NCBI GenBank assembly: GCA_023053685.1
Contig: JALIGW010000001.1
Span: 67,461,740-67,525,739 of the forward strand
Length of the DNA stretch: 64,000 bases
Source of the DNA: Diadophis punctatus similis
Lineage: Eukaryota; Chordata; Lepidosauria; Squamata; Dipsadidae
Reading direction: 5' to 3'
The translations under genes and the position numbers were made by a program. The notes under the pieces were generated by a model. That model was not told the origin of the DNA, made no database searches, and saw only the letters and a list, made by a program, of their open reading frames with translations. Below are positions 35,981-47,456 of the stretch, in pieces (position 1 is the first letter of the stretch; each line of letters begins with the position of its first letter).

Positions 35981-36559
35981 TAATACATCTTTTTTTTAAA
36001 GAAATGAAAACATGATAGTTGGTTCTTTTCCTCATCCCAGCAAACAATATACAATTGGGCAATTGCTCTTTTCAATCTTTTTTGGGAGCAGAACTCCAAA
36101 ATAATTTGAATAAAGAGAGCTTATTTGTATGCAATGTTTTGAAAATATATTTAGGTAAAAGTTAAGTTCCCCAGGACACACGATCAATGACCAACCGCTT
36201 CATACATATGGATTGAAAAGTCAGTCGATTACAGCCATCTACATTCAGGTAAGCCTGTTCGTGATTTCGGTTGTAAAAGCCAGCAGGAAAATAGCGAAGT
36301 CAGAGGAACGAGATGATGTCCAAATTAACATTTTTGTACCACCACCACAAAAACCCGCTTTATTTTTGCGGTCCAATTAAAATCCATCTTGAAACCTAAC
36401 ACCGATGAAAACAGCAAGAAAAAGGCGCGGGGGGAGGAGGGGGGAGGCGTAAAAGAGGAAACAGGAGAACCAAACACCCTCCAGTGCTTGGAAACATGCG
36501 CGCACCACTACCAGCGTCTTTCCCCTCTCCCCTTTATTCTTTTTTTTTTAATAGTGGAG

Positions 36560-36592
36560 ACTATATATATATATATATGTATACACAGGAGC
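36560..36592. repeat. (TA)n dinucleotide repeat
   Basis: Short TATATA run within CRIM1 intron 1, near exon 1. Confidence 0.8.
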
Positions 36593-36983
36593 ATGACATA
36601 AAAAAATGGAAAATATTTCTTGGGAGGGAGAGAAGAGACGGAACCCACGAACACGCCAGATTCGAAGAAGCTACCACCTTTCCTTGAATTTCGCGAGCGG
36701 TTTTCAAGGTAGTTATAGCTGCGTTACACCCCGATTGTGCATCGGAAAAAATGGAGAGGCTGGAAAGAAAACCGCGAAGCGCCACTATGGGGGGGACGGG
36801 GCACTGGGGAGGGTGATATAAGCCTAAAGCCGGGGGGGGGTCACAGGGTCCTTTTCCTCTCTCGGGGCAGAGCCCCGCAACACTACCAAGCCACGCGCTG
36901 TTTCGGGCTCCTGGATCCGCGCGGGGGCGGAGCGGCTATCTGCCCCGGGGACAGTAGCAAGACCACGATCTTCCGCGTTTTAC

Positions 36984-37338
36984 CTTCGCAGACGCCCGCT
37001 TCGTACTCGGTGAGAGAATCGCCGTTGAGCGGCGGGCGGATCACACAACGAAGTCCGCGGTCGCAGGCGCCGTGCAGCCCGAAGAAGCCGCCGCAGCTCT
37101 CGTTGCGCTGCCGGGCGCAGATGAAGCAGCAGCCGCAGATGTCCAGGACGACGCCGCCGGGACAGTTCTTGGGCTCCTCGCACCTGGACTCGTCGCAAGG
37201 CAGGCAGACGAAAGCCCGCGTCCCGGGCGTCCCCGGGAGCACCAGCAGCGCCAGGAGCAGCAGCCACCCCTCGGCCAAGGGCCAGTCGCCGCCGACACCC
37301 CGACGCCTCCGCCCCGCGGCGTCCGTGGCCAGGGACAT
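36984..37338 (-). CDS. CRIM1: CRIM1 exon 1 (cysteine-rich motor neuron 1), partial CDS
   Basis: This exon encodes residues 1-118 plus one base. The start ATG at 37338 has G at -3, and there is no other in-frame ATG before the next upstream stop. An Arg-rich N-terminus is followed by a hydrophobic core (WLLLLALLVL, about 25-34) that fits a signal peptide, with likely cleavage near Arg41/Ala42. Residues 42-118 form an IGFBP-like domain with twelve cysteines (45, 48, 53, 59, 68, 70, 71, 74, 82, 92, 98, 117), the CGCC-x2-C core and a sequon at Asn79. The segments FVCLPCDES, RNESCGG and CDRGLRCVIRPPLNGDSLTEYEAGVCE identify CRIM1. The exon ends GCGAAG|GTAAAA in phase 1 and joins exon 2 as ...VCE-DENW. 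The mature protein is a type I membrane protein that tethers BMP/TGF-beta and VEGF ligands, with roles in vascular, eye, kidney and neural development. Confidence 0.95.
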
Positions 37339-37740
37339 CGCGGCCAGGGCCGAGGCAGCCCTCGCAAGTCCACTCGCACTCCTCGAGCCCGGCGTGGAGC
37401 AACCCAGCCGCGCTGCTGCGGCGACGGCGACGACGGAGCTCTGCCTCCTCCGGCTGCTCCCAGAAAAGTTTCCTGTTGCCGACCAGCCGCTCCGCGGTCC
37501 AGCTGAAGTTCTCCTCGAGGCAGGCGGGCAAAGAAACTCGCTCCTCCGGTTGGTCCGCTCCCTTCGGACTCCTGGAAACCTCCGGGCGCTCCTGCGCAGC
37601 CACTACGCAGCTAGTATAACGGGCGCCGGAGAGAGAGCAAAGCGAACACCAACACCTCCGCCAACAACTCGCCGCCCGACTCCGGACTCTGCGCCTTCTC
37701 CCAGCTCCCAACGTTTTACTCCCGCCCTCGGCTGCTCCGC
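37339..37740 (-). promoter_or_regulatory. CRIM1: Probable CRIM1 5' UTR and core promoter
   Basis: GC-rich sequence immediately upstream of the CRIM1 start codon. The transcription start cannot be fixed from sequence. If the CCAAT boxes at 37745 and 37796 act at usual distances, it lies near 37.6-37.7 kb and the 5' UTR is about 300 nt. A weak TATA-like 'gttatactag' is on the minus strand near 37613-37622. Confidence 0.4.
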
Positions 37741-37744
37741 GGTC

Positions 37745-37749
37745 ATTGG
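37745..37749 (-). promoter_or_regulatory. CCAAT box (proximal)
   Basis: Plus-strand 'ggtcattggatag' gives 'ctatCCAATgacc' on the CRIM1 strand, a plausible NF-Y site about 400 bp upstream of the start codon. Confidence 0.5.
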
Positions 37750-37795
37750 ATAGCGACTCGACCGGCTCGGCCCCCGACCGCTTTCCCGGGCGCTC

Positions 37796-37800
37796 ATTGG
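37796..37800 (-). promoter_or_regulatory. CCAAT box (distal)
   Basis: Plus-strand 'gcgctcattgggtgc' gives 'gcacCCAATgagcgc' on the CRIM1 strand. It lies 51 bp from the proximal box. Confidence 0.5.
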
Positions 37801-37819
37801 GTGCTCTCCGCCGCCTCGG

Positions 37820-37827
37820 CCCGCCCC
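37820..37827 (-). promoter_or_regulatory. GC box (Sp1-type)
   Basis: Plus-strand 'cccgcccc' is GGGGCGGG on the CRIM1 strand, just upstream of the distal CCAAT box. Confidence 0.45.
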
Positions 37828-38031
37828 TTCGCCCACCCTTTACTTTCTCTGAGAGGCGCCGCAGTTCGGGCCCTACGGCGCTGGCTTTCCTCTCACCTCG
37901 CGCTCTGCCCCTCCCCTGCCCGTGGCTTTGAGGTTTGCGAGACGGGCAGGGAGACCCGGAGAGCGGCCCTGCGGAGGTCAAGCGGGTTGCCCAGCCAGTC
38001 CGGGAAAGGCAAGCCGGGGTGGGAGGAGCGC

Positions 38032-38039
38032 TATTTAAA
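38032..38039 (+). promoter_or_regulatory. TATA-like element facing away from CRIM1
   Basis: 'ctatttaaac' lies in otherwise GC-rich sequence at the upstream edge of the island. The 8-mer TATTTAAA fits a TATA box on the plus strand, so it could drive a divergent transcript. No transcript evidence is available from sequence. Confidence 0.3.
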
Positions 38040-38480
38040 CCAAGGGATGTGGAAGAGAAGAAGCAGAAACGGGGGTGGAGGGGGTGTGCGGGTGTGGCCG
38101 AAGCGAAAGGAAACCCGAAGGCTGCTGCAATGATATCCCGAGAGCAGCTGGAGGCGTCCAGGGTCGGGCATCACCGGGCCAAGGATGAGGTGGTCCTCAC
38201 CCCGGCTCGCGCGCCAAGAGGACTCCCGCAGGTGAAAGTGCCTAGGCAGTGACCGGCCTCTGTATTCTTACAAGGCAGCCTCTGCGCACTTGGGCACTCG
38301 ACCCCGATTGGCGAGCGCTTCTCCTGGAGATGCTGCCACTAACCCGCTGCGCCCGCCAGAAAGGGAGAGCCCGACGGCCCGGTGGTGGTCCTCGCTTGCT
38401 TAACCGCTTGTGCTGGCTTGCTGGCGACGGCGTCTGGGTGTCGCAGAGGGCTGGCCTCAGTCAGCGCAGCCCACCCTCAA

Positions 38481-40323
38481 CGGTGCATAGGCGAGGTAGC
38501 AGAGGGAGGCCACTACGAATTTAAGTCGCCTTTTGGAGGAAGAGGTGGGGGTGGGCAGCAGGTGGGTTATTGCCAGAGCAGGTGCTCCTTTGGTGCCAGG
38601 TCTATGGATGGGATTAAGTTGCAGCAGACTCCGGGCAGTGTTGAGGGGGGGGCATTCCTTGAACACAGAGTGAGACTGAAGGGCAAAGGAAGACAGTTGT
38701 GACCGAGGACAACTACAACCACTTGCCACTTGAAATGTACATAATTGAAATGTAAGAAGTCAAAGATGTAGCAAACCTTTGAAGAGTGATTGTAGAGGAA
38801 AAGATAGGACATACAGCTCTGGCCATCAAGTAAATAAGTGCAAGGACATCTCATTCCATTTGCCAATATTTATCTGAAATGCGGTACTTTTCTCCTTCCC
38901 CTTTCTAAAGCAAATTCTCTTTTGGCAAATTTAATGAGAATGGGAAGTAGAAGAATGGAGCAGTAGAGCTTTCCCCTCCCCCCCCCAGCACTAATTAAAT
39001 TAAAAACCTGGTTATGTCCATAAAGCAGTTGGCGACCATTTAAACTTCTTTGATGACTTGTAGAAAGAAAGAAATAAAATGCCAAAGATATTAAAAATAT
39101 GAGATAAGGTAGGGAAGCAATTAAACCAAATGTAGACCACTATTGTTCACTATATCTTGCCATACTTTTTAATCCTTGAAAATGAGTCATTTCCAGCATA
39201 TCCATCAAGAGTTCTGGGTGAACTCCTCTATTTATTATTTATTGCATATGAGGGTCTAGGTAAAACCTGGAGCAACACCATTGGTTTATAGCTAAGATCA
39301 TCTTCTGCACAGAACATGATTGGAGGGCATGAAATCATTGCATCTTAAATGCTCAACTGTTCTCGATGATCCAGGAACATCCCATTACCAATAATGTTGA
39401 AGATTCTAAGAAAACAAGGTGGTGATGCCCATAAACAATTTCTGATTGAATAATTCAATATGTGACTAGTCTTATGAAAAGCCCACACCACAATCCTCCA
39501 GGATAGCAAATATTAATTTAATAATACATTCCTGTAAGAAGTAGCCATTATATACTTACTTGATTATTATTACTGTTCCACATGAGAATGGGATTATTCT
39601 CTCCTGAGTATGTGTTGCACAAGCAAGCAGAGAGTGTGAGGATTTTTCCTGCTTATGTGGTTCTCTAGATCATATGCCAGACCTTTTCTAACATGCTTTA
39701 CTACATGGCTAGCAAGGTATTTCCTACATTGTTAGCATGCCCACAAGTACATGCCAGCATTTAAACAAGAAACCACACTTCCACCTTTTCTATTCATATG
39801 AACCTGTCCCTTTAAAAACAGTACATGAAATACTGTGTAGAAACCTTCTATCTTAACAATTGTAATCCCCAAACATATTATCAGTCTCTACTGGAGCAAA
39901 AATATGAATCTCTCTCAATTATCAGTAAATCTCTCTGTCAAATTGCTACTGTTCTCGTTTGATTGAAAACAGAACATTCCTCCAAAGGAACAAAAGCATA
40001 TGAAATAAGTGAGAAAGAGTGGGCATACATATATCTGTAGAGCAATAAAGCCCCAATTCAATTAAACATTTGAACCATTCAATGAAGAGTGTCTAATAAG
40101 AGAAAAAATATTTCCAAACAGTGCCTTGTTATTAGCTTTCAGCAAAGTAGCAAGTTCCCAAGAGAGCAAGGTGGAAAGGGAAAGATTGTTCTCCCTATGC
40201 CTTGTTTACAACATTTGCCAGTATATGCCAGTATGGTTTACAAGTTATAGACAAAACTAAGACATTGTGCCTTGTAAAGATACATGACCGTATTTAGTCC
40301 ATTGGAATTAGTGTTCTGTAGCA
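38481..40323. other. CRIM1 upstream flank, nothing recognised
   Basis: Sequence upstream of the CpG island. No coding region or bounded repeat that I can support. Confidence 0.5.
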
Positions 40324-40514
40324 CAGGGGTCCCCAACCCCCGGTCCATGGACCAACACCAGTCCACAGCATGCCAGCAACCGGGCCATGCAAACAAGTGA
40401 TGCAGGCAGCATGTGCCGCAGGATGCAGGCAGCATGTGAAACCATGCCCCCTCCGGTCTGCGGAAAAATCTCCGTGGAACCGGTCCCTGGTGCTCAAAAG
40501 GTTGGGAGCCATTG
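40324..40514. mobile_element. hAT MITE with CCCCAACC ends
   Basis: Ends CAGGGGTCCCCAACC and AGGTTGGGAGCCATTG, flanked by 'ctgtagca' and 'ctgtagcc' (one mismatch). Same terminal family as 21414-21671. Confidence 0.8.
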
Positions 40515-41148
40515 CTGTAGCCGTAGTATTTTAGCAATCTTGTTGGGAAGTGAATTTCTGCTGTCAATCTATTAATTTACATAAATCAGTTGAGGAAAGA
40601 GCATTGGCCTTCGAACAAGGTTGGGGACTTCCCAATATTATTGAATTACAAATTCTATAATTCCAATTCCTTGGATCAAACTGGCTGGCATTTCATAAGA
40701 ATTGAAGTCCAGTAACATCTGGAGTACCACAGATTACCCAATTGCCTTTTTGGGGTGTTCACTGATGTCTTTTTCTATTCCTCAACTTTTGATGTTTTAT
40801 TTCCTTTGCTGCTCAGCAAAAGCTTTAGATATATCAGAGTAAAATGATATTTGTAAGGGTTATACTAAATGACATTATTGTAATTGTATCATAGTGCATG
40901 CATACATCTATGACAACATTTTGAAAGATTTCAGAACAAGGACCGGATGAGATAATTTTCAGGAAATGTTTTCTGGATCAAATAAGGAATAACCCAAAAT
41001 AAGGAAAGTTACACATTAACCATAATTTTGAGGCAGAAATGCACAAAATCTATAATAAAAGAACAAAACCGAATGCTTAGTATCATTTTAAAAGAAAAAA
41101 TAAATTTGAACCAGGTTTGTTCACTCATGGATACTCTTAACTCTGTAT
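40515..41148. other. Upstream flank, nothing recognised
   Basis: AT-rich sequence. A degenerate repeat phrase ('ataagaattgaagtccag', about 40695) is the only notable item. Confidence 0.5.
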
Positions 41149-41421
41149 CAGAGGTGTGTTCCTACCGGTTCAGACTGGTTTTATAGAACCATTAGTAACT
41201 TGGCGGCCTGGGTCGCTGGAACTGGCAGCGACCCAGGCCTGCCACGCCCCTGAGCCAGTTTTTTTGGCGGCGCCTATGGCGCCGCCATCTTGTTTTTTGC
41301 TTCTGCGCATGTGCTGAAGCTTTTTTTAGTACTGTGCATGTGTGCCATGCGCAACGCGCACACGCCCACACGGCGCAACCCTGAGTGAACCGACAATAAC
41401 AGAATCCGGAACCCACCCCTG
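41149..41421. mobile_element. hAT-type MITE (GGTTC/GAACC family), copy 4
   Basis: Ends CAGAGGTGTGTTCC and GGAACCCACCCCTG with the perfect 8-bp duplication 'ctctgtat' (41141-41148 and 41422-41429). The interior has 'gccgccatcttgtttt' and a degenerate 'ctgcgcatgtgctgaag'. Confidence 0.9.
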
Positions 41422-42729
41422 CTCTGTATGTACATATATATTTATGCTGCTGCTGCTATTCATTCAATCATATTCATGTGTGGATTCTATGAACCAGCTC
41501 TTTCCATATTTTCTGATCTGTGTTTTTGCGTGGCCTTGTTCCTTTTACTACTGACCATTCCAAGCATAATTGCCTTTTCCAGTGAGTTTGATTGCATTAC
41601 ATAGCTGAAATAAGTAACGTGGAATTTTCTGATTCTGCCTCCCAGCGATGTGTCTGGTTTTATATGCTCCAGTACTTGCTTCTTTGTTACCTTTGCTGTC
41701 TGAAGAATGTGCAGCGGCCTTCCCCAATGCCATAACTCAAAACGAGTTGATTTTCCTCCTGACTAGTTTTTCATGGTCCAATGGTTTTTTAAAAAAAATA
41801 AATTAAAAGCTTTAATATTTTTAAAGAATACCAAACTCTCCATCTCACAAGCAACATTTTTGAATAGGAGGCTTGTATTGGCAATAATGTTTATAGCCCC
41901 ACCCTGATGCGTTTCTTCTGTAATGCTTCATCTTGGAATGACTCTATGACGGGCAGGTTTGCATATTTGCCTAACTTTTCAAAAAGCTTCGAAGAACAAG
42001 GAAACTTCGTGGAAAAATTCCATAAAGACGAAAAAAGAGCCACTTTGTAAATATAACGTAATCGATAAAATTTCTAAAGAATATTGCTTTGGAATTGTTT
42101 TTAATAATAAAAATGCAGGATGGACTTGTTGCTAAATAAATAATAGTTTTCTTTTGAGCTTTGTTTTGTTTTTGTAAGTTCTTCTGGGGAAAAATGAATC
42201 TTGGTACTGCTTCTCTAAATGGACAGTACATCTCAGCAATTCTGTATAAGCCTACTTGAGATTATAACTTTTTAATGAACCCTGGATTCTGCAAAAACTT
42301 GAAATAAAGACTATCGCAAAAAAGGCTGCTTAGTTTTCTAATGGTCTAATTTAATCATCACAATTATGCAGCAGTAGGCAAGCTTGGGAGATGGAGATGG
42401 GAGATGATGAGTTAGGCTTCTAGGATTTTATTATAATTCTCTTAATCTTCTAACAGATGCCATATCTTGCAAACTTTTTGCAAGTTTCTGTTTTGTGTCT
42501 GTGAAAATAAAATAGGAGAATAGAAGTTTGACTGGTGCATGACCTGAGCTGCAATTTTGCAGTCTGTTTTACTTTGGGTTAATCTTTGTGGTGTTTAAAT
42601 ATTTGATAGCTTCCACCTCCATTTCCTGATGTGGAAATTCAGGTACATTCTAAGGTTGCCAATCAGAAATGGGTGAAGACTTCTGGGCTTATTGGTAACC
42701 ATGGGTCTGTTTCAGTAGATGAAGTACTT
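41422..42729. other. Upstream flank, nothing recognised
   Basis: No gene. Short frames at 41548-41733 and 41971-42231 show no family features. Confidence 0.5.
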
Positions 42730-43425
42730 CTGCATCAATTGTGACCCTACTTGGAGAGGGAGGCTTTGCTCACAGTCACTCATGCCCTTGTCACCTCACA
42801 GCTAGACTACTGTAACGCGCTCTACATGGGGCTACCCTCAAAGAGCATCCAGAGACTGCAATTGGTACAGAATGCAGCTGCGCGAGCTGTGGTGGGTGTG
42901 CCAAGATACACCCACATAACACCCATTCTCCGCCAGCTGCATTGGTTGCCTATTAGTCTCCGGTCGCAATTAAGGTTGGTTTTGACCTTTAAAACCTTAC
43001 ATTGGTCAGGGCCAGGCTACCTTCAGGACCGCATCCTACCACACACCTCCCTACGACCAGTTAGGTCCCACAGAATGGGCCTCCTCCGGGTCCCATCGGC
43101 TAAACAATGTCGGTTGGTGGGGCGACGAGGGAGAGCCTTCTCTGTGGGAGCCCCGTCCCTCTGGAACCAATACCCACCAGAGATCCGGACTATTCCCACT
43201 CTACTGGCCTTCCGTAAAGCCGTAAAACATGGCTCTTCTGGCAGGCAGGGTGAAAAAGAAGATCAGATTCCCCCATGAATGAATAGTTTTAAAGTAGTGT
43301 AATGTTTTAAAATTATTTTATTGTATCATTCTTATTTCTGTTGTACGCCGCCCTGAGTCCTACGGGATTGGGCGGCCTATAAGAACTTTTAATTAAATTA
43401 AATTAAATTAATTAAATTAAGTAGA
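42730..43425 (+). mobile_element. CR1 LINE 3' fragment with (AATTA)n tail
   Basis: Covers the last third of ORF2 and the 3' end 'cgccgccctgagtcctacgg' with an AAATT/AATTA tail at 43388-43420. Most like the 49313-51044 copy. Confidence 0.9.
42751..43278 (+). pseudogene. CR1 ORF2 C-terminal fragment, open frame of 175 codons
   Basis: The frame reads 'EREALLTVTHALVTSQLDYCNALYMGL', 'QRLQLVQNAAARAVVGVPRYTHITP' and 'GRRGRAFSVGAPSLWNQ', the segment downstream of the RT domain in CR1 ORF2. The N-terminal two thirds, including the catalytic motifs, are missing, so it cannot act on its own. A deletion relative to the intact copy shortens 'LQFKVLVVTFKALH' to 'QLRLVLTFKTLH', and the C-terminus shifts frame near 'VKHGSSG'. 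Confidence 0.85.
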
Positions 43426-44005
43426 CTCAGCTCAATCAACAGGTTTACATTTTCCAGAACTTGAAGCCCTTGACAGTAAAATGGCCAAATTAGGAGACTG
43501 ATTAATCTTAACTGTTTCCTGACACTTCACCACAGAAAGCGATTCTGTTCAAATCCTACTTGTCTTCCAGAACGGGGTTACTAGACAATCTCTGATAAAT
43601 TAATGTACGATGGGTATAAAGTTTAGGTATCTGTACCTAAATGGAAAGAAAATCTATGTAGTTTCTATGTAGTACCTATTTAACCATTCCACAGTTTAGA
43701 TCTTACATTTAAAAAGCCGTTTAGCTGGGTCAGCAATAGGATAGAAATTAAGAGATTGCTGCTAACAATTCAAATATTTTAACTCCATTATTACTTGATT
43801 GCTTTGTCTTTACAGTAATAATAAAATGTCAATGCTTGATATCAGTTCTAGTCTATGAAACAAGTTTACATTTCCAGAGCAGACTTCCGAGACTAATGGG
43901 TACATTTATTTGGTAAATCAATTTAAGGAATACAATATGTTAATCTTTTTTTTAAATGGAAAAATTCCTTAAGCAAAAAAAGGCTGCTTAGGTGATACAT
44001 TAGTC
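43426..44005. other. Upstream flank, nothing recognised
   Basis: Short AT-rich interval. No feature seen. Confidence 0.5.
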
Positions 44006-44387
44006 CAGTGATGGCGAACCTTTTTTGGTTCGCGTGCCAAAAAGGGGGGGAGTGCGGGGGGGTCACACATGTGCATGCCCACACCCATAATTCCATGCCC
44101 CCCGCACATGCCCGCATGACCCCCCCTTCCCCCACCGCTCCCGGCACACCCGTTTTTCGCTCTCCCAAGGCTCCAGAGCCTTTCTAGGAGCCTGGGGAGG
44201 GCAAAAACGGCCTTCCCCACCCCCTCCGGAGGCTGGAAACAGCCTGTTTCCCCACTCCCAGTGGGTCCAGAAGGCCCGAAAATCAGCTGGCTGGCACACA
44301 CATGCGCACCGGACCTCAGCTCGCGTGCCCACCAATATAGCTCCGCGTGCCACTTGTGGCACCCATGCCATAGGTTCGCCATCACTG
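44006..44387. mobile_element. hAT MITE (CAGTGATGGCGAACC family)
   Basis: Ends CAGTGATGGCGAACC and GGTTCGCCATCACTG with the perfect duplication 'cattagtc' (43998-44005 and 44388-44395). GC-rich interior resembling the copy at 30746-31158. Confidence 0.92.
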
Positions 44388-45015
44388 CATTAGTCCATTT
44401 TACCAACATTATACAGGTATGAAATATCTTAACTTTGACATTTTAAATTAATTATTTCTCCCTATAATTAATAAGTTTTGGACAAAAAGTGACAAAAGAG
44501 TGAAAATTGAATTTAATATGCAGTGTATGTTTATATCAACTTTATTTCAACTGCATTTTCATTCAAGAGCATGCTTATATTATTTAATGCCATTATCTAA
44601 CCATTTCATACCCAGTACTAATGCCAGATTTTGCTTTGAATACAACCCCATTTGAACCAATAGAACAAAATATAAACAAAATACATACAAGGAATCCTGT
44701 GTTTCACTTATTGTTAGGTAGGCGTTTCCCCCCTGAAAGGGTTCCCTTACCTACAAAAATCTGTAAAATGTAAAGTTCCCAAGAAGGAAAAATCTACCTA
44801 GAAAAATTTTCTCTAGTCACCAAAAAAGAGGCAAATTTATTCCTACATACTGTAGTATTTAATAAAATAATCTCAAATTAACCATGTTTAATCTGTGTAA
44901 ATAATAAATAACAATGTTTAGTTTAATCATTGATCTCTCATTTATCAAAGCTTAGGGTAGTTTCCCACAAAGTAAAACATAATAGCAGAATGCATTAATA
45001 TTAATACATACTAGT
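44388..45015. other. Upstream flank, nothing recognised
   Basis: AT-rich, no supported feature. Confidence 0.5.
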
Positions 45016-45396
45016 CAGGGTTGGGTTCTAACTTACCTTGCTGCTGGTTCACTTCCTCCCACGCCGGGTGGCCGCGCGTCATGGGCGCGAGCGCACACAT
45101 GCACAGTGCCAATTTTTTAAAAAAGCCCCCCCCCAAAGCCAAAAACAAGATAGCAATGCATGCGCAGTGCCAGAAACTCAGCTTCTGTGCATGCAGAAGG
45201 AAAAAAACCTGAAAAAAATTCCAAAAAAAATCCAAAAAAATTTCCAAAAAATATATATCCAAAAATATTTTTAAAAAGATGGTGGTGTCCATGGACTGGC
45301 ACCGACCGAACCAGTTCCGTGATGTCATCGTGACATCACCAGCGGGTTGCTACTGGTTCGGGCGAACGGGTCCAAACCGGGAGGAACCCACCTCTG
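45016..45396. mobile_element. hAT-type MITE (GGTTC/GAACC family), copy 5
   Basis: Ends CAGGGTTGGGTTC and GGAACCCACCTCTG with the perfect duplication 'atactagt' (45008-45015 and 45397-45404). This is the longest copy at 381 bp, with an A-rich centre of repeated 'ccaaaaaa' units and a palindromic 'gtgatgtcatcgtgacatca' at about 45320. Confidence 0.92.
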
Positions 45397-45782
45397 ATAC
45401 TAGTCTTATGGAATAGAGCTCTATATAGCTATCATAAAGAAGCAAATAAAGACCATATGTATTTAGAAGTTATATGGCTCTAGAAGAAGAAAGTTTTAAA
45501 TTCTCTCCAAAAAGCTCTTGGGTCAGAATTCCAGAATAACCATTCAGATCGTATTCATAACATAAGTGAGGAGCAGCTAAAGTCAAATTCACAGCCTTTG
45601 CCACAGATGTCCTCATTTTGGGCAGATTTTGATCTGCAAAATGTAAGCAATGGCTGAAGTTCAACAGGAATACAAACTCTTGTATGGACATGGATTTCTG
45701 ACCATGAAAAGCTTTCAAATTAATAATTGGGCTCAGAGGATATTCCATATATTTTGTGCAAAATTAACATTGTGTTCTCCTA
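45397..45782. other. Upstream flank, nothing recognised
   Basis: No supported feature. Confidence 0.5.
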
Positions 45783-45860
45783 TCTATGCTTGGGTGTAGG
45801 GAGTAGGGCAGCATATAAGAACACTAAAATAAATAATAAATAAATAAAATAAATAAATGT
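45783..45860 (+). mobile_element. CR1 LINE terminal 3' fragment
   Basis: 'gggtgtagggagtagggcag' plus 'catataagaac' and an (AAAT)n tail match the very end of the CR1 family (compare 33925-33972). Confidence 0.7.
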
Positions 45861-46640
45861 ATTCAGTGACATTCTGTATAAGTTGGAATCTTTCCTGTTA
45901 CCTTTAAGAGCATTAGTAGTATATCTTGTTAGTCTATCTTCAGGATTGTAAAAACTTGATTTTGGCACAGGGAATTCCCTCTCCTATGGAAAGTATTCTA
46001 CTTTACATGACATATAAAGTCGATCTTATCTCTTCAGAATGAAGTGGGTCTAGAAGCATTGTTAAGCTCTTAACAGATCACTCTTGAACATTAGGATTAC
46101 CTACAAAGGTTGCTTGTGAGGCTTGTGGTTGTTTTTTTTTTAAGATAAGAAAATGTCAAGATTAAAGACAGAGAACAGAAGCTTCCTTGCTGTGACACTG
46201 GTGAAAAAAACACTGAAAGAGACTAGCATCTACACTGAGTCATTGTTCCTGCAACAGATATTCTAACTAATTTGCATAAATGTACTCTTTGAACAAGTGA
46301 GAAGAATAACTTACTCCGCCAGCCACTGATGGAGTGTATTAGATTCCTTGTCAGTAAAATAAAAGACTCTTGTCTTTGGGCTTTTCACAAAGGAAATACT
46401 CTACTTTGGAGAGAAAAAGTATTGTAGCATGAAACACTTATATGCTGATTTCTGCCGTCCCTTTCTACCACTACCACTCCAGTTTTCATGTCTTCTTTTC
46501 TCCAGTGAACAGTCAAGCCAAAATGTATTTTTAAAGCCCAAGACTTTGTCCCCAGAATCCAGCCACCCATCATTGATAATAAAGATGTAGATTTGGAGAT
46601 ATCTGTAGTATTAAAGATGGTGAAGGAATTGTTCTCAGAA
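45861..46640. other. Upstream flank, nothing recognised
   Basis: No gene seen between the CR1 fragment and the CT microsatellite. Confidence 0.5.
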
Positions 46641-46649
46641 CTGGTCTTA

Positions 46650-46840
<191 letters not shown>

Positions 46841-47088
46841 ACACACACAAACATTGACACACACGTATGCATGCACACACACACACCTGTGCCAGGAGCC
46901 CTAACTCAAGATAGGATTCTTCTTCACCAACATCTCTTTAAGTCTGTGGATGCTATGATATTGTTCTTAGGGTCTGAAGAATTCCACCCAGAAGCCCCAG
47001 TGGAACATTAATGTCACCTGTACTGAAGCTGGTGAAACAGGCAAAATCCTTTCAGATGAAGAGCTTTCTCTTAACTAAAGTCAACATA

Positions 47089-47445
47089 TAAGGGACGCAG
47101 TGGCTCAGTGGCTAAGACGCTGAGCTTGTCGATCAGTAAGGTCGGCAGTTTGGCTGTTTGAATCCTTAGCGCCGCATAACGGAGTGAGCTCCCGTTACTC
47201 GTCCCATCTTCTGCCAACCTAGCAGTTCGAAAGCATGTAAAAATGCAAGAAGAAAAATAGGAACCACCTTTGGTGGGAAGGTAACAGCGTTCCGTGCGCC
47301 TTCGGCGTTTAGTCATGCCGGCCAAATGACCATGGAGACGTCTTCGTACAGCAGTGGCTCTTTGGCTTTGAAACAGAGATGAGCACCACCCCCTAGAGTT
47401 GGGAACAACTAGCACACATGTGCAAGGGGAACCTTTACCTTTTTT
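47089..47445 (+). mobile_element. tRNA-derived SINE, non-Sauria type, full length
   Basis: The 357-bp element starts with a tRNA-like head (A box in 'agtggctcagtggctaagac', B box 'gctgtttgaatcc'), continues with a unique body ('ccgcataacggagtgagc', 'tagtcatgccggccaaatga') and ends 'cctttaccttttt'. The exact 11-bp duplication 'aagtcaacata' flanks it (47078-47088 and 47446-47456), so it was inserted by target-primed reverse transcription. I cannot name the family with certainty. Confidence 0.9.
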
Positions 47446-47456
47446 AAGTCAACATA

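Larger units (their letters stand above)
36730..38480. promoter_or_regulatory. CpG island of CRIM1
   Basis: Base composition switches abruptly from AT-rich to strongly GC-rich with dense CpG between about 36.73 and 38.48 kb. The island spans exon 1, the start of intron 1 and the upstream region. It is the only long CpG-dense block in the window that is not a transposon, and it marks the promoter region. Confidence 0.85.

Noticed and set aside
36737..37753. 338-codon open frame on the plus strand over the CpG island
   Set aside because: Antisense shadow of the CRIM1 exon and promoter, low complexity and without domain features.
36980..37981. 333-codon open frame on the minus strand over CRIM1 exon 1
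   Set aside because: It is out of frame with the CRIM1 coding sequence, is Arg/Gly/Pro/Ala-rich, and arises because GC-rich DNA has few stops. No recognisable domain.
36561..38480. Tandem units tested as a CRISPR array here and at the microsatellites
   Set aside because: The window is vertebrate DNA. Repeats are simple-sequence or transposon ends, with no constant repeat-spacer arrangement.
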